A stretch of DNA of 43,074 nt from assembly GCA_964613745.1 (NCBI GenBank), contig CAZTJA010000015.1:1-43074 (forward strand), read 5' to 3'. Below, piece after piece: positions 32,003-40,700 of this stretch. The stretch is from CAZTJA01 sp964613745. GTDB lineage: Bacteria; Desulfobacterota; Desulfomonilia; Desulfomonilales; Desulfomonilaceae. Position 1 is the stretch's first letter, and each line of letters opens with the position of its first letter. The translations under genes and the position numbers were made by a program. The notes beneath the pieces are model-generated. The model did no database searches. It was given only the letters and a program-made list of their open reading frames with translations, and was not told the origin of the DNA.

Positions 32003-32221
32003 AAATGAATGATATTCGCTATTTTATAACAATGGCACGGCATAATAGCAAGTAATTTCTCCAAAATTCGTCCGTCGCTTCGGTTGACTCCCAGCTGATT
32101 AACTCGTACCCGCCACTTATTCGAGAAGCCGAACAGGACAATTCGCTGCATCACTTCTTGAAGCAAACCACCATACCAGCATGGAATACATTTGGTTGCT
32201 CAGCACGAGCAAAATTACGGC
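32003..32221. other. Intergenic region with ihfA promoter
   Basis: 219 bp between ihfA and the aminotransferase gene, both minus strand. It holds the ihfA promoter (entry below). No coding sequence is convincing; a short minus-strand frame that overlaps the ihfA start lacks a ribosome-binding site. Confidence 0.45.
32023..32051 (-). promoter_or_regulatory. Promoter for ihfA
   Basis: Minus strand TTGCTA (32051-32046), 17-base spacer, TATAAA (32028-32023). About 45 bases before the ihfA start. Confidence 0.6.
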
Positions 32222-33388
32222 TTAAAGCTTGGTCAAAGCAACTTTTATCTTTTCAAATGCTGAACGCAATACCCTCTCGGGACAAGCAAACGTCATTCTG
32301 AGATAGCCCGTTCCATCAAAAGCCTTGCCGTTTCCCAAACCTACTCCGGCATTCTCGAAGAATCTCACCGGCTTTTGCAGACCGGTTCCACGTGTATCAA
32401 TCCATGCTAAATAGGTCCCTTCAATTTCATTTACCTGGAGCCCATAGAGGGACTGAATCTCTTCATAAACCACGTTTCTATTCACTGTCAGGTAATCCAA
32501 CAATTGCTCAAGCCAATCCGAGCCGTACTTGTAAGCAGCTAGAGTAGCTTCATAGCCCATAATATTCACATGTGGTACGATGCCCGCAATTGTGGACATA
32601 AAACCGGATCGTAGATGCTGATTTGGAATAATTGCAAATGAGCAACCCAATCCGGGGATGTTGAAGGTCTTACTCGGCGCCATTAGTGTGATCGTGTTTT
32701 CAGCGACTTCGGAGGAAAGCGTGGCAATCGGAATGTGTGATTTATCGGAGAACAGGAGATCACAATGTATCTCGTCCGAACATATGAGAACATTATTACG
32801 GAGACAGACTTCCGCAATTTCTTCCAGTTCATGCCGCTCAAAGACACGCCCTGTTGGATTGTGCGGATTGCAAAAAAGGAAGGTATGACATGATGTGGTT
32901 AGAGCGTGTTCAAATTTTTTTATGTCTAAATTCCAGAATTGTCTTTCGGCAACGAGTTGGTAGTCCATGCGACAGGTAATTAAATTCCTTTTACCAAAAC
33001 CTGGAGCGGACAAAAAAGGCGGATATATGGGCACTGTAGTAATTACATCATCTCCGGGCGAGCCCGTTGCTCTTACCGCCGCGTTTATTCCAACCACTAA
33101 ACCGGGTATCCACACAATCCACTCTTCCTCTATTTCCCATTGATACTTTTCCCAGAGTCGGTCCCGAACGATTCTAATAAGCTCTTTACGAGCATGAGTG
33201 TATCCGAAAATTCCGTGGTCAGTCCGGTTGTGAAGAGCTTCCAGAACAGCGGGGGGAGATTTGAAATCCATATCGGCCAGCCACATGGGAAGAATCTTTC
33301 GTTCCTCGTACATCCGCCACTTGTCTGAACCGGTCCCGATCCTATTTATTTCCATATCAAAATCAAAATCGATCTTTTCATGGTTCAT
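32222..33388 (-). CDS. PatB/MalY-type PLP-dependent aminotransferase (C-S lyase)
   Basis: A 388-aa class-I/II fold-type-I PLP enzyme of the PatB/MalY group, which cleaves cystathionine or other C-S bonds and may also transaminate. The PLP lysine is K240 in APSKTFNIPGL, the PLP-pyridine Asp is D205 in CSDEIHCDL, and the FCNPHNPTGR loop (residues 172-181) is present. The N-terminal PMWLADMDFKSPPAVLEALH and HGIFGY are PatB-type signatures. The protein is full-length. GAGGGG lies about 12 bases before the start ATG. The product may supply homocysteine or free sulfide; substrate unproven. Confidence 0.92.
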   Translation of the reverse strand: MNHEKIDFDFDMEINRIGTGSDKWRMYEERKILPMWLADMDFKSPPAVLEALHNRTDHGIFGYTHARKELIRIVRDRLWEKYQWEIEEEWIVWIPGLVVGINAAVRATGSPGDDVITTVPIYPPFLSAPGFGKRNLITCRMDYQLVAERQFWNLDIKKFEHALTTSCHTFLFCNPHNPTGRVFERHELEEIAEVCLRNNVLICSDEIHCDLLFSDKSHIPIATLSSEVAENTITLMAPSKTFNIPGLGCSFAIIPNQHLRSGFMSTIAGIVPHVNIMGYEATLAAYKYGSDWLEQLLDYLTVNRNVVYEEIQSLYGLQVNEIEGTYLAWIDTRGTGLQKPVRFFENAGVGLGNGKAFDGTGYLRMTFACPERVLRSAFEKIKVALTKL

Positions 33389-33451
33389 GATGTAAGATGC
33401 CCCTCTTATACTCGTTGAAATTCGACAAACTATTGATGGAAGGAGTCATTT

Positions 33452-34174
33452 GTGTATATGAAAATTCGCGTAGTAGTCCTTCTCTTTTGCTTCATCATAC
33501 TGAGCGGGAATCAAAGTTTCGCGTCTGAACCCATGCTGAGACAGGTTTCCACAATGGGAATGCTGGATCAAGGCATGTTTGAAGGCAACATAACATGGGG
33601 CGAACTCAAGGAAACCTCAGATTTCGGAATCGGGACCCTCAATGGCCTGGACGGCGAGGTCGTTGTAACAGGAGGAAAGTTTCTCGTTATCAGATCCGAT
33701 GGTCGGGTTTATGACATTCAGCCCGGGGATAAATGTCCATTCGGAGTGCTTACTCGGTTTGATCCCCAGTTGAAGTTGGAACTTGAAGGCTCCTTAAATT
33801 ATGAAGAGCTCAAGACGAAACTTGATGCAATGCTGCCTTCAAAGAAAGATTTTTACGCAATTCGCATTAATTGCTTGCTCCATAAGGGACTATTCCGAAG
33901 CGTTCCCAAACAAGTTCAACCGTATCCCACTCTTGCAATTGCCCTCAGAAATCAAGTGTTGTTCCACAAAGAACGTATACAGGGTACACTCGTAGGGTTT
34001 CGCACCCCGGAATATTTAGAGAGACTCAATTCTCCGGGGTATCATTTTCATTTCATTTCCGATGATCTAACCAGCGGAGGTCACGTCCTTGACCTATCGC
34101 TTCTCAAAGGAGTTGCAGAAATCAGCCGTATCAAAAAAATCGAAACAACGCTTCTCAACCATCAAGGTGATTGA
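33452..34174 (+). CDS. budA: Alpha-acetolactate decarboxylase, exported
   Basis: A 240-aa BudA/AldB-like enzyme that converts 2-acetolactate to acetoin. Residues 1-25 are a clear signal peptide (IRVVVLLFCFIILSG, cut near FASEP), so this copy is probably periplasmic or secreted. Active-site marks are GTLNGLDGEVV (E69) and the zinc ligands H198, H200 and H211 in GYHFHFISDDLTSGGHVLD. The length equals that of the known family. GTG 33452 has AAGGAG six bases upstream. No acetolactate synthase gene is adjacent; an acetoin-related or detoxifying role is unclear. Confidence 0.9.
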   Translation: MYMKIRVVVLLFCFIILSGNQSFASEPMLRQVSTMGMLDQGMFEGNITWGELKETSDFGIGTLNGLDGEVVVTGGKFLVIRSDGRVYDIQPGDKCPFGVLTRFDPQLKLELEGSLNYEELKTKLDAMLPSKKDFYAIRINCLLHKGLFRSVPKQVQPYPTLAIALRNQVLFHKERIQGTLVGFRTPEYLERLNSPGYHFHFISDDLTSGGHVLDLSLLKGVAEISRIKKIETTLLNHQGD

Positions 34175-34234
34175 ACCCACGCAGCAGCACAGTTGTAAAT
34201 CTCATTTGAGAATCGCATCAACCAGCCTGATCAG

Positions 34235-35557
34235 TTAGGAAATTGAGAAAAGGTTTTCGTCATATTCAGGTTTATCCTTATAGCGTCTTAAATAGAACCC
34301 CGGAGCTGCTCCCACATCAGCAAATAAGGCCGGTTCAACATGGATCCCTGCACTATGGAGAGCTTCAACAACATCCTCGGGTTTCGGCGGACAACTTTTA
34401 ACCGCTATAAGATGCTGTATTGCAGGATCGGTCTTGTTAGCTTCATACATGCATTTTCCTAGGAGCAAAGTATGTTTTTTTCCGCTCGTCGGCTTCATCG
34501 TTTTTCCGGTGAGTATTTCCACATCTTCGAAGGGTTCACCTTTCCATGCTTGCGCGATCGAGAAAAGTACTAATCCGGTCAAAATTGAACAATAGGTACA
34601 CATGGTCAAATCGAACTTTGGGTATGATAAGCCCGAAATACCCATTTTAGCCATGGGGATCGGTAAACTATTATCCGGAAGATAGGGGAAAGTGTAATCA
34701 AACTTCCCGCCTAAATCCGCCGGCTGCTCACCGATTTGCACAATGTCCGTATAATCCAAGCTCCTGCCGGTCATTTCAGAGTAATACCCGAAATGTGGAA
34801 CCTCCCTGGCATCGAATCCCAACAGGCGAGCGGCTGTTTTATCGGCAGCAAAAGTGTCCCTAGATGCGACTAAGATGTTGGAACGTCGAATTTTCCCATC
34901 AAATGCAGGGCCACGTTCGTTTGTGAAAATCCCGTCGATGAGAGTTAAGCCTTCAGGAATCTTCAATCCCAGTTTTGCGACGTAATAATGCAAGTCTCGA
35001 CCTTCTACTGCAGAATGGCATTTTTTTCGTGAATTGATGTCAATAAGACCCTTAATATTCTTAATCCCGAGACTCACCACGGTTTGAGCATGAGTTTTCA
35101 TCACGGGTACATTGACAAGAAAATCGCTGTCCAGGAAATCCTGATTGAAATTCAAGGAAATTCCGTCTCCGAGATCCACCTTCTTGAAAGCTCTTTCGAA
35201 GACATTGACTACTTTCACACCATATCGATTTTTTAGGACATCATAACCCAGGGTATCGAATGCATGAGCAGCTACGGAGAAATCTTTGGGATCGTACACC
35301 ACCGTCCCTTCACCAATTGTGATGTCCGTCACACCCCGTTCTGCAAGCAACAGGACGACATCATGGATCACCTGGCTTGTTGTAATTACACCCCATTTTG
35401 GAAAGGGAACGGTTTTTGTCCAAAAAACAATGTTCGGCTTGATAAAAACTTTTGAATTCGAGTTTACATGTTCGAGTCCTGAGCAGAGTTCCACGGCTTT
35501 CTTTACAGATTCATAAGGTCTTTCGTAACGAACAACGGATACCTGATATTTTGACAT
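34235..35557 (-). CDS. DUF362 family protein
   Basis: A 440-aa protein with the DUF362 core: FIKPNIVFWTKTVPFPKWGV, GEGTVVYDPKDFSV, LVNVPVMKTHAQTVVSLGIK then NIKGLI, and LTLIDGIFTNERGPAFDG. Family members are widespread in anaerobes and are often linked to Fe-S proteins; their activity is unknown. The C-terminal third is an extra domain with conserved cysteines (MCTYC, GKCMYE, KSCPPKPED) rather than the usual ferredoxin domain. GGTGA lies upstream of the ATG. A promoter at 35646-35674 is convincing. Convergent with budA. Confidence 0.85.
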   Translation of the reverse strand: MSKYQVSVVRYERPYESVKKAVELCSGLEHVNSNSKVFIKPNIVFWTKTVPFPKWGVITTSQVIHDVVLLLAERGVTDITIGEGTVVYDPKDFSVAAHAFDTLGYDVLKNRYGVKVVNVFERAFKKVDLGDGISLNFNQDFLDSDFLVNVPVMKTHAQTVVSLGIKNIKGLIDINSRKKCHSAVEGRDLHYYVAKLGLKIPEGLTLIDGIFTNERGPAFDGKIRRSNILVASRDTFAADKTAARLLGFDAREVPHFGYYSEMTGRSLDYTDIVQIGEQPADLGGKFDYTFPYLPDNSLPIPMAKMGISGLSYPKFDLTMCTYCSILTGLVLFSIAQAWKGEPFEDVEILTGKTMKPTSGKKHTLLLGKCMYEANKTDPAIQHLIAVKSCPPKPEDVVEALHSAGIHVEPALFADVGAAPGFYLRRYKDKPEYDENLFSIS

Positions 35558-35645
35558 GTTCAGTCACCACAATGTGTTATTGAGAAGAAACAGCTACAAA
35601 TACTAGGATTTGAGACTAATTGGCCGGTCGCCCGGAAGTACTCGC

Positions 35646-35674
35646 AGAATAAACTTAGCGGTAAGTACGGTCAA
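35646..35674 (-). promoter_or_regulatory. Promoter for DUF362 gene
   Basis: Minus strand TTGACC (35674-35669), 17-base spacer, TATTCT (35651-35646), about 90 bases upstream of the start at 35557. The region from 35558 to 35812 holds no other gene that I can support. Confidence 0.6.
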
Positions 35675-35812
35675 GCAGATTGACACATCAATCGGTAGAC
35701 GAATTGAGATTCTGTCGCTTTCCCGCCACACAATTAACATTAATTCTCGGATTCTGTAGTCGTTCCAAAGGATCAATTCGTACACGGAAGAGTTCAGATG
35801 AAAATGAAGAAC

Positions 35813-36253
35813 TTAAGGCAGTCGAACCACCTCAAACCAGAAATGTTCTATGCTGGAGATCAATTCAATAAATGCTTGATCGACGCTGGGCTTTTTAATA
35901 AAGCAATTTGCATGAAGATTGTAAGCATCCCGGATGTTTTCTGTGGAATCTTCTGACGCGAGGATCACGACCGGAATCTTTTTCAGACGAGTATCGGTTT
36001 TTAGAGATGAGAGTATCTCTTTTCCGGACATTCCAGGAGAATTCCAATCGAGTATAATGAGATCCGGATCCTGTGAATCGTGAAACTCTCCTGATTTCGT
36101 GAGAAACTTCAGCGCGGCTTCACCGGATTCCGAAAAAACAACCTCATGCTTTAACAGTCCTCGTTCTTGGGCAGATTTTATGACGTGGATTTCCTGAGCG
36201 GATTGCAGGCAAAGGAGAGCAATCTTTGATCTAAGTCTTTGTATGTCTAGCAT
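35813..36253 (-). CDS. Rcp1-like stand-alone receiver domain, degenerate acidic pocket
   Basis: A 146-aa single receiver domain of the Rcp1 sub-type (the C-terminal SIEHFWFEVVRLP is typical). The phospho-acceptor is D69 in LIILDWNSPGMSG, the conserved Lys is K120 in CFIKKP, and S100 may be the switch residue. The normal acidic pair near the N-terminus (as in 'LVEDNPAD') is LCLQSAQE, so both magnesium ligands (positions 15-16) are Leu and Gln. Phosphotransfer may be weak or absent. I start at ATG 36253; the frame continues to TTG 36292. No kinase gene is near. Role unknown. Confidence 0.82.
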   Translation of the reverse strand: MLDIQRLRSKIALLCLQSAQEIHVIKSAQERGLLKHEVVFSESGEAALKFLTKSGEFHDSQDPDLIILDWNSPGMSGKEILSSLKTDTRLKKIPVVILASEDSTENIRDAYNLHANCFIKKPSVDQAFIELISSIEHFWFEVVRLP

Positions 36254-36378
36254 ATCATTTCCGAAGCAATAAACATTCCATTCAACATACAAGCGCCGAA
36301 CATTAATGATGGAAGCAATTTGGTATTGTCGTAATTGGATCCGTTATAATTAATGTTCCAAGTGCAACATGTAATTGT

Positions 36379-36406
36379 AATATAAATCATTTTCAGTTTT
36401 ACTCAA
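36379..36406 (-). promoter_or_regulatory. Possible promoter for receiver gene
   Basis: Minus strand TTGAGT (36406-36401), 16-base spacer, TATATT (36384-36379), about 125 bases before the receiver gene. Weak to moderate support. Confidence 0.35.
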
Positions 36407-36431
36407 GTTAATGTCAGAAACATTTCCCTGA

Positions 36432-37523
36432 TCAATTTCGAGACATGCCCCAATCATGTTCGATCGCATAATCGAGCAACTTGTCTACAAAGCCCTCAGT
36501 GATCGCGGGAACTTTGAGGTTCGGCAAAGCACGGTCAATATTTGCTCGATCAAAAATTGGATTATTTGAAAAATGAAAGAGAATCGTTTGCATCTGTCTC
36601 CATACCATGCGCTCGATTCGATTTCTCGGCTGCGTAAAAGGGGTTCCCGCACCCGAAAAATGTAGTCCTCCCACATTGAAACGTCTACAGATGTGATCCA
36701 TCGTCCACTCATGAGTTGGGGGATTCGGGTGGGTGAGATGGAAGATTTTTCCATGGTTCTCCGGTCTTTCTATAATCTGAATAGAAGCCTTTGCTACATA
36801 GTCAACCGGTATAATGTTGGTCACGGCTCTTGGGTCCGCAGGAACGTTCATGTTTAGTTCGAGCCTGTTCAGACCTGCATCGTCTTTCATCAATCGGTCC
36901 AGCAGGTGAACCGCCTGAAAAAGAATGTACCAGCCGGAAAAGGACGTACATCTCCCGGTTTCGGAATGGCCCACAATAACCGCGGGCCGCAGCATTGTCG
37001 CTTCTCCGGCCCAAAGTTGCTCGGCTTCCCATTTACTTTCTTCGTACACATTGACGAAATCGCCTCTTGGATGGATTACCTCAGTAATCGTTTGACCCTG
37101 AACTAATCCACAGACGTAAGCAGTGCTTACAAGATGAACCTTGAAAGGTCTCCTCGCAGCCAATTCCTTAAGTGCCTTAACGCTTCCCAAATTGGTTCTC
37201 AGCGGTTCTCCCGTTTCATCCATGTGGAGCCGGGTGCTTGCTGCGCTGTGAAGAATTGTATCAGTTTCATCCAGCCCGGGATATTCTTGAACCCAGCTAT
37301 CCCATTGTTCATTTATTTCTAAAATCTCGCCCTTGAACCAGTTAAGATCGGAAGCGCTTCGGGGAAGTCCTAAATTACTCAGAAAGCGAATAGTGTCCAA
37401 TTTTCTCGGCTCACTTCTGTAGAGCGCCCAAACCTGGTGACCTCGATCAAGAAGTTCTGATAGTAGATACTCACCCAGGAAACCCGTTCCTCCTGTAAGA
37501 AGGACTTTCATAGGTTCCGCCAT
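36432..37523 (-). CDS. NAD(P)-dependent SDR of the thioester-reductase (NAD_binding_4) type
   Basis: A 363-aa extended short-chain dehydrogenase/reductase. The Rossmann motif is GGTGFLGEYLL (residues 11-21), the active-site pair is in NVYEESKWEAEQL (Y-x3-K), and the long C-terminal region is substrate-specific. The layout, with 'LHSAASTRLHMDE' and 'LVSTAYVCGL', matches the male-sterility/thioester-reductase group, which reduces acyl thioesters to aldehydes or alcohols. GGGAGGAAC precedes the ATG. It is divergent from the synthase at 37784, so a role in releasing or modifying that enzyme's acyl product is an attractive inference. Confidence 0.85.
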   Translation of the reverse strand: MAEPMKVLLTGGTGFLGEYLLSELLDRGHQVWALYRSEPRKLDTIRFLSNLGLPRSASDLNWFKGEILEINEQWDSWVQEYPGLDETDTILHSAASTRLHMDETGEPLRTNLGSVKALKELAARRPFKVHLVSTAYVCGLVQGQTITEVIHPRGDFVNVYEESKWEAEQLWAGEATMLRPAVIVGHSETGRCTSFSGWYILFQAVHLLDRLMKDDAGLNRLELNMNVPADPRAVTNIIPVDYVAKASIQIIERPENHGKIFHLTHPNPPTHEWTMDHICRRFNVGGLHFSGAGTPFTQPRNRIERMVWRQMQTILFHFSNNPIFDRANIDRALPNLKVPAITEGFVDKLLDYAIEHDWGMSRN

Positions 37524-37783
37524 TGTTCCTCCCGGCTATTTACCGAGCCGAATCGCACAATAATATTCGGCTCTCCCCAGGTGGTAAATTATTCTCCAAA
37601 GGAGATCACCGGGGGATTTTCCATACGCAAACAATCAAGTATAATATTAAGGAATGTTTAAATCAAGTTTAAAGTGAGTTTAGGCGGTTAGAATCCATAT
37701 ATGGCAACTAAGGTCTTCTGAGGCACCAAACTTTGTGATATATTGAAAGTTTAATTTACCGGCTTATTTGAGAGGTCCCAGCA
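37524..37783. other. Divergent control region with structured SDR leader
   Basis: 260 bp between the SDR (minus) and synthase (plus) genes. The minus-strand leader (about 37640 to 37524) contains two hairpins: one built from TCTCC/GGAGA inside CCCC-GGTG/CACC-GGGG (about 37575-37616), and a perfect 9-bp stem GAGCCGAAT/ATTCGGCTC with an 11-base loop (37545-37573). The synthase promoter is not evident; the region from 37700 is AT-rich. Confidence 0.5.
37638..37666 (-). promoter_or_regulatory. Promoter for SDR gene
   Basis: Minus strand TTGATT (37666-37661), 17-base spacer, TATACT (37643-37638). It gives a leader of about 110 bases with two hairpins. Confidence 0.55.
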
Positions 37784-40700
37784 ATGCCCAATTTCTTGAG
37801 CAATCATCTTCTCGCATTCTGTGCGCGACAAAATGACATTTCTTCCGCTCTTATCGAATCCGCAAAAAATACTGGAACGAGGTTCCTTTTTGATATATCG
37901 GGATCGGATTTTGATTCCATCGGCCCCCTTCTAGTCCAGGCCGATGCATCAGGACCGTCGGTTGGTCTCAAAGTCTCTCCCGAACAGGTAAGCCATCCCG
38001 ATTTCGAACGTTTCTTAGGTGAATGCGGTATAGAAAATGCCTGGGTGGAAATTGACGCCGAAGACATTTTTGAAAATTCTGAAACCCTGCTGAATAAAAT
38101 AAAAACCCTGGCAAACGGGATCAAAGTTGTTCCAATTACCGGCCGTATATCTCTGCTGGACAAAATTCTGTCAGACTTTCCTGAGATAACGGAAATAGCT
38201 ATCAAAGGAAATGAAGCAGGGGGATTAGTAAGTTCAGAAACAACATTCATTCTTTATTCCGCACTTCGCAATAAGCTTAAGTCTGCGACTGCATCTCGCG
38301 ATATCTATATTTGGGGAGGCATAGGGACGGCTTTGGGTGCAGCTGCTTTTCTGTCGGCAGGCTCCAAAGGAATAATTTTTGAATCAGTGCACTGGTTAAC
38401 CGATGCTATGAGTATCAACAACAATCTTCAAAAGAGAATCGCATCTTTAAGACCGGACCACACTGATATTCTCGGTTTTAATTTGGGTATCCCTTTTCGA
38501 CTCTTTAATAAGGGCAACTCGTCTGCCGTTCGCGACATTAAGAATTATGCCGGTCTACTTTGCTCCTCGGATATTAATTCTCATGTTCAAGCAGCGTTCC
38601 TACACAGAATCGCCGATAACCTCATTCACCCATTAGAAAGCTCTTTAGGGAAAGACGAGCTGATTCCCTTGGGTGTTGAAGCGGCTTTTGCTCAATCGTT
38701 TTTGGATCAATACGGCGCCGAGACGGATAAGGCCATAAAAAAGTTCATTTCCGACATTGATCTGATATTGGCGACAGCAGAAACAAAACTGAAGCATTTC
38801 GTGAACAGCAAAACCGCTGAGCAAATGGGGACCACGTATCCCTTTATACAGGGAGCCATGTCATGGATCACTGACAATGTCGAATTTGCCGCTCAAATAG
38901 CAGCTTCAGGTGCACTCCCTACCCTAGCTCTTGGATTAATGCCACCGGATGTTTTAGATGAAAAACTGGGGGCCATAAATGACATAATGGCTCTCAAACC
39001 ATACTCCGTGAATGTTATCACCCTCAATGAAAATCCTTACCGTAATCAGCAACTTGACTGGATAAAGAAGATTAAGCCCCGTTTCGCCGTGATTGCAGCT
39101 GGAGAACCATCGCATGCAGTAGAATTGCAGAAGCACGGTATAACCGCCATGTACATAGCTCCAAATGAAGAGTTATTAAGAATGGCACTGCAATTAGGGA
39201 TTCGGTACGTTATTTGTGAAGGTCACGAGGCCGGCGGCCACATAGGTACGTATAGCACGCTCACCATGGCACAAATCATTTCAGAATTGCGCCGCAAAGA
39301 TCCCAAGCTCCTTGAGCATACGACAATTATCTTGGCTGGAGGAATATGCAATCGTGAAACTGCATTCATTGCAGCAATGCTCGGAGCCGACGCCCTTCAG
39401 ATGGGTACAGTTTATTTATCAAGCAAAGAAATCGTTCAGAGCGGAGCATTGTCTCAGCTGTACCAAGACATGATCATCGATTCAGAACCCGGGGATACCG
39501 TCATCACCGGAGAAGGAACAGGCCTCAGAGTCCGATCATTGAATACATCGAAAATACAGGCAATCTGCACCTTGGAACGTGAATTTGCATCAGGATCGGA
39601 ATCCGAAGATTCGTTTCGGAGAAAAATCGAGGGCCTTAGTGCCGGCAGCCTTTTCACTGCGGCCAAAGGACTTGACAAACCGGGCGGAAAACTCCTTGGA
39701 CGACAAGAGTGCATTGAGTCCGGACAATTTATGAGCGGATCATGCGCCGGCTACGTAGAATCATCCCGGTCATTAGATGAAATACATCAAGAATTGGCTA
39801 CAGGGCGTTTGGCTGAAAATTTGCCGTTTACGGGACCTTTATTCGAATCGGAAGCTCGCCCCGATAATATCGAAGTTAGTCCGGTGATCTCAGAAATGAG
39901 AAGTCGTCGTAAAGCTGAATCGTCGTTTGGGAGAGAACGAATTGCCATAACAGGCATGTCCATCGTGAATTCTCTTGGGAACAGCCCTGAAGAAGTATGG
40001 GCAGCCAGTGCCGACATGAAAAGCGGAATAATTGCGGTTCCTCCGCACAGATGGGATCATAAAATTTTCTACGATCCTCGCCCAAGAGCTTCCGAAAAGA
40101 CCTACTGCAAAGTTGGCGCATTTCAAAATATCGAAGTGTCCCGAAAAGACATTGGAATGCCGCCCCAAGATTTCCGCACAATGACGGATTCAACCAGAAT
40201 TACAATGTGGCTTGCCGCGAACGCAGTGGAAAGCTCCGGCATCCTCGATTCCGACACTCCCCGACGGCGCATAGGTGTGCTGATATCACAAAACTCCGGC
40301 GAAGCGGCTGCAACCCTGCAAGACGTAATCATCAGGGGTTCGTTGAATAAGATCGTTTCTGCAGTAAAACGAGTGGTTCAACTCAGTCCTGAAATGGAGC
40401 ATGCGATCGAGGAGGAAGTACGGTCAGGACGTATTGCAATAGATGATACAACGCTGCTCGGCAGATTGAATTGCTCTGCAGGAGGTTTCATCTGCAATAA
40501 ATATGGTTTCATGGGACCGAGCTTTTCTGTTTCGGCGGCATGTGCCACCGCTTTAGTAGCCCTGTATAGCGCAGTTCAAATGATCGACAACGGTATTATA
40601 GACGCTGCCGTGGTCGGCGGAGCTGAAGAATTTCTCACGCCCATGCATTTTCTCGAATTTTCTGCCCTGGGCGCTCTCGCTGGTCTTTCCGGTGGGGATC

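Noticed and set aside
31975..32166. Minus-strand frame upstream of ihfA
   Set aside because: Overlaps the ihfA start and its promoter; no start signal.
37804..38250. Minus-strand frame in the synthase gene
   Set aside because: Antisense shadow of the continuous plus-strand synthase frame.
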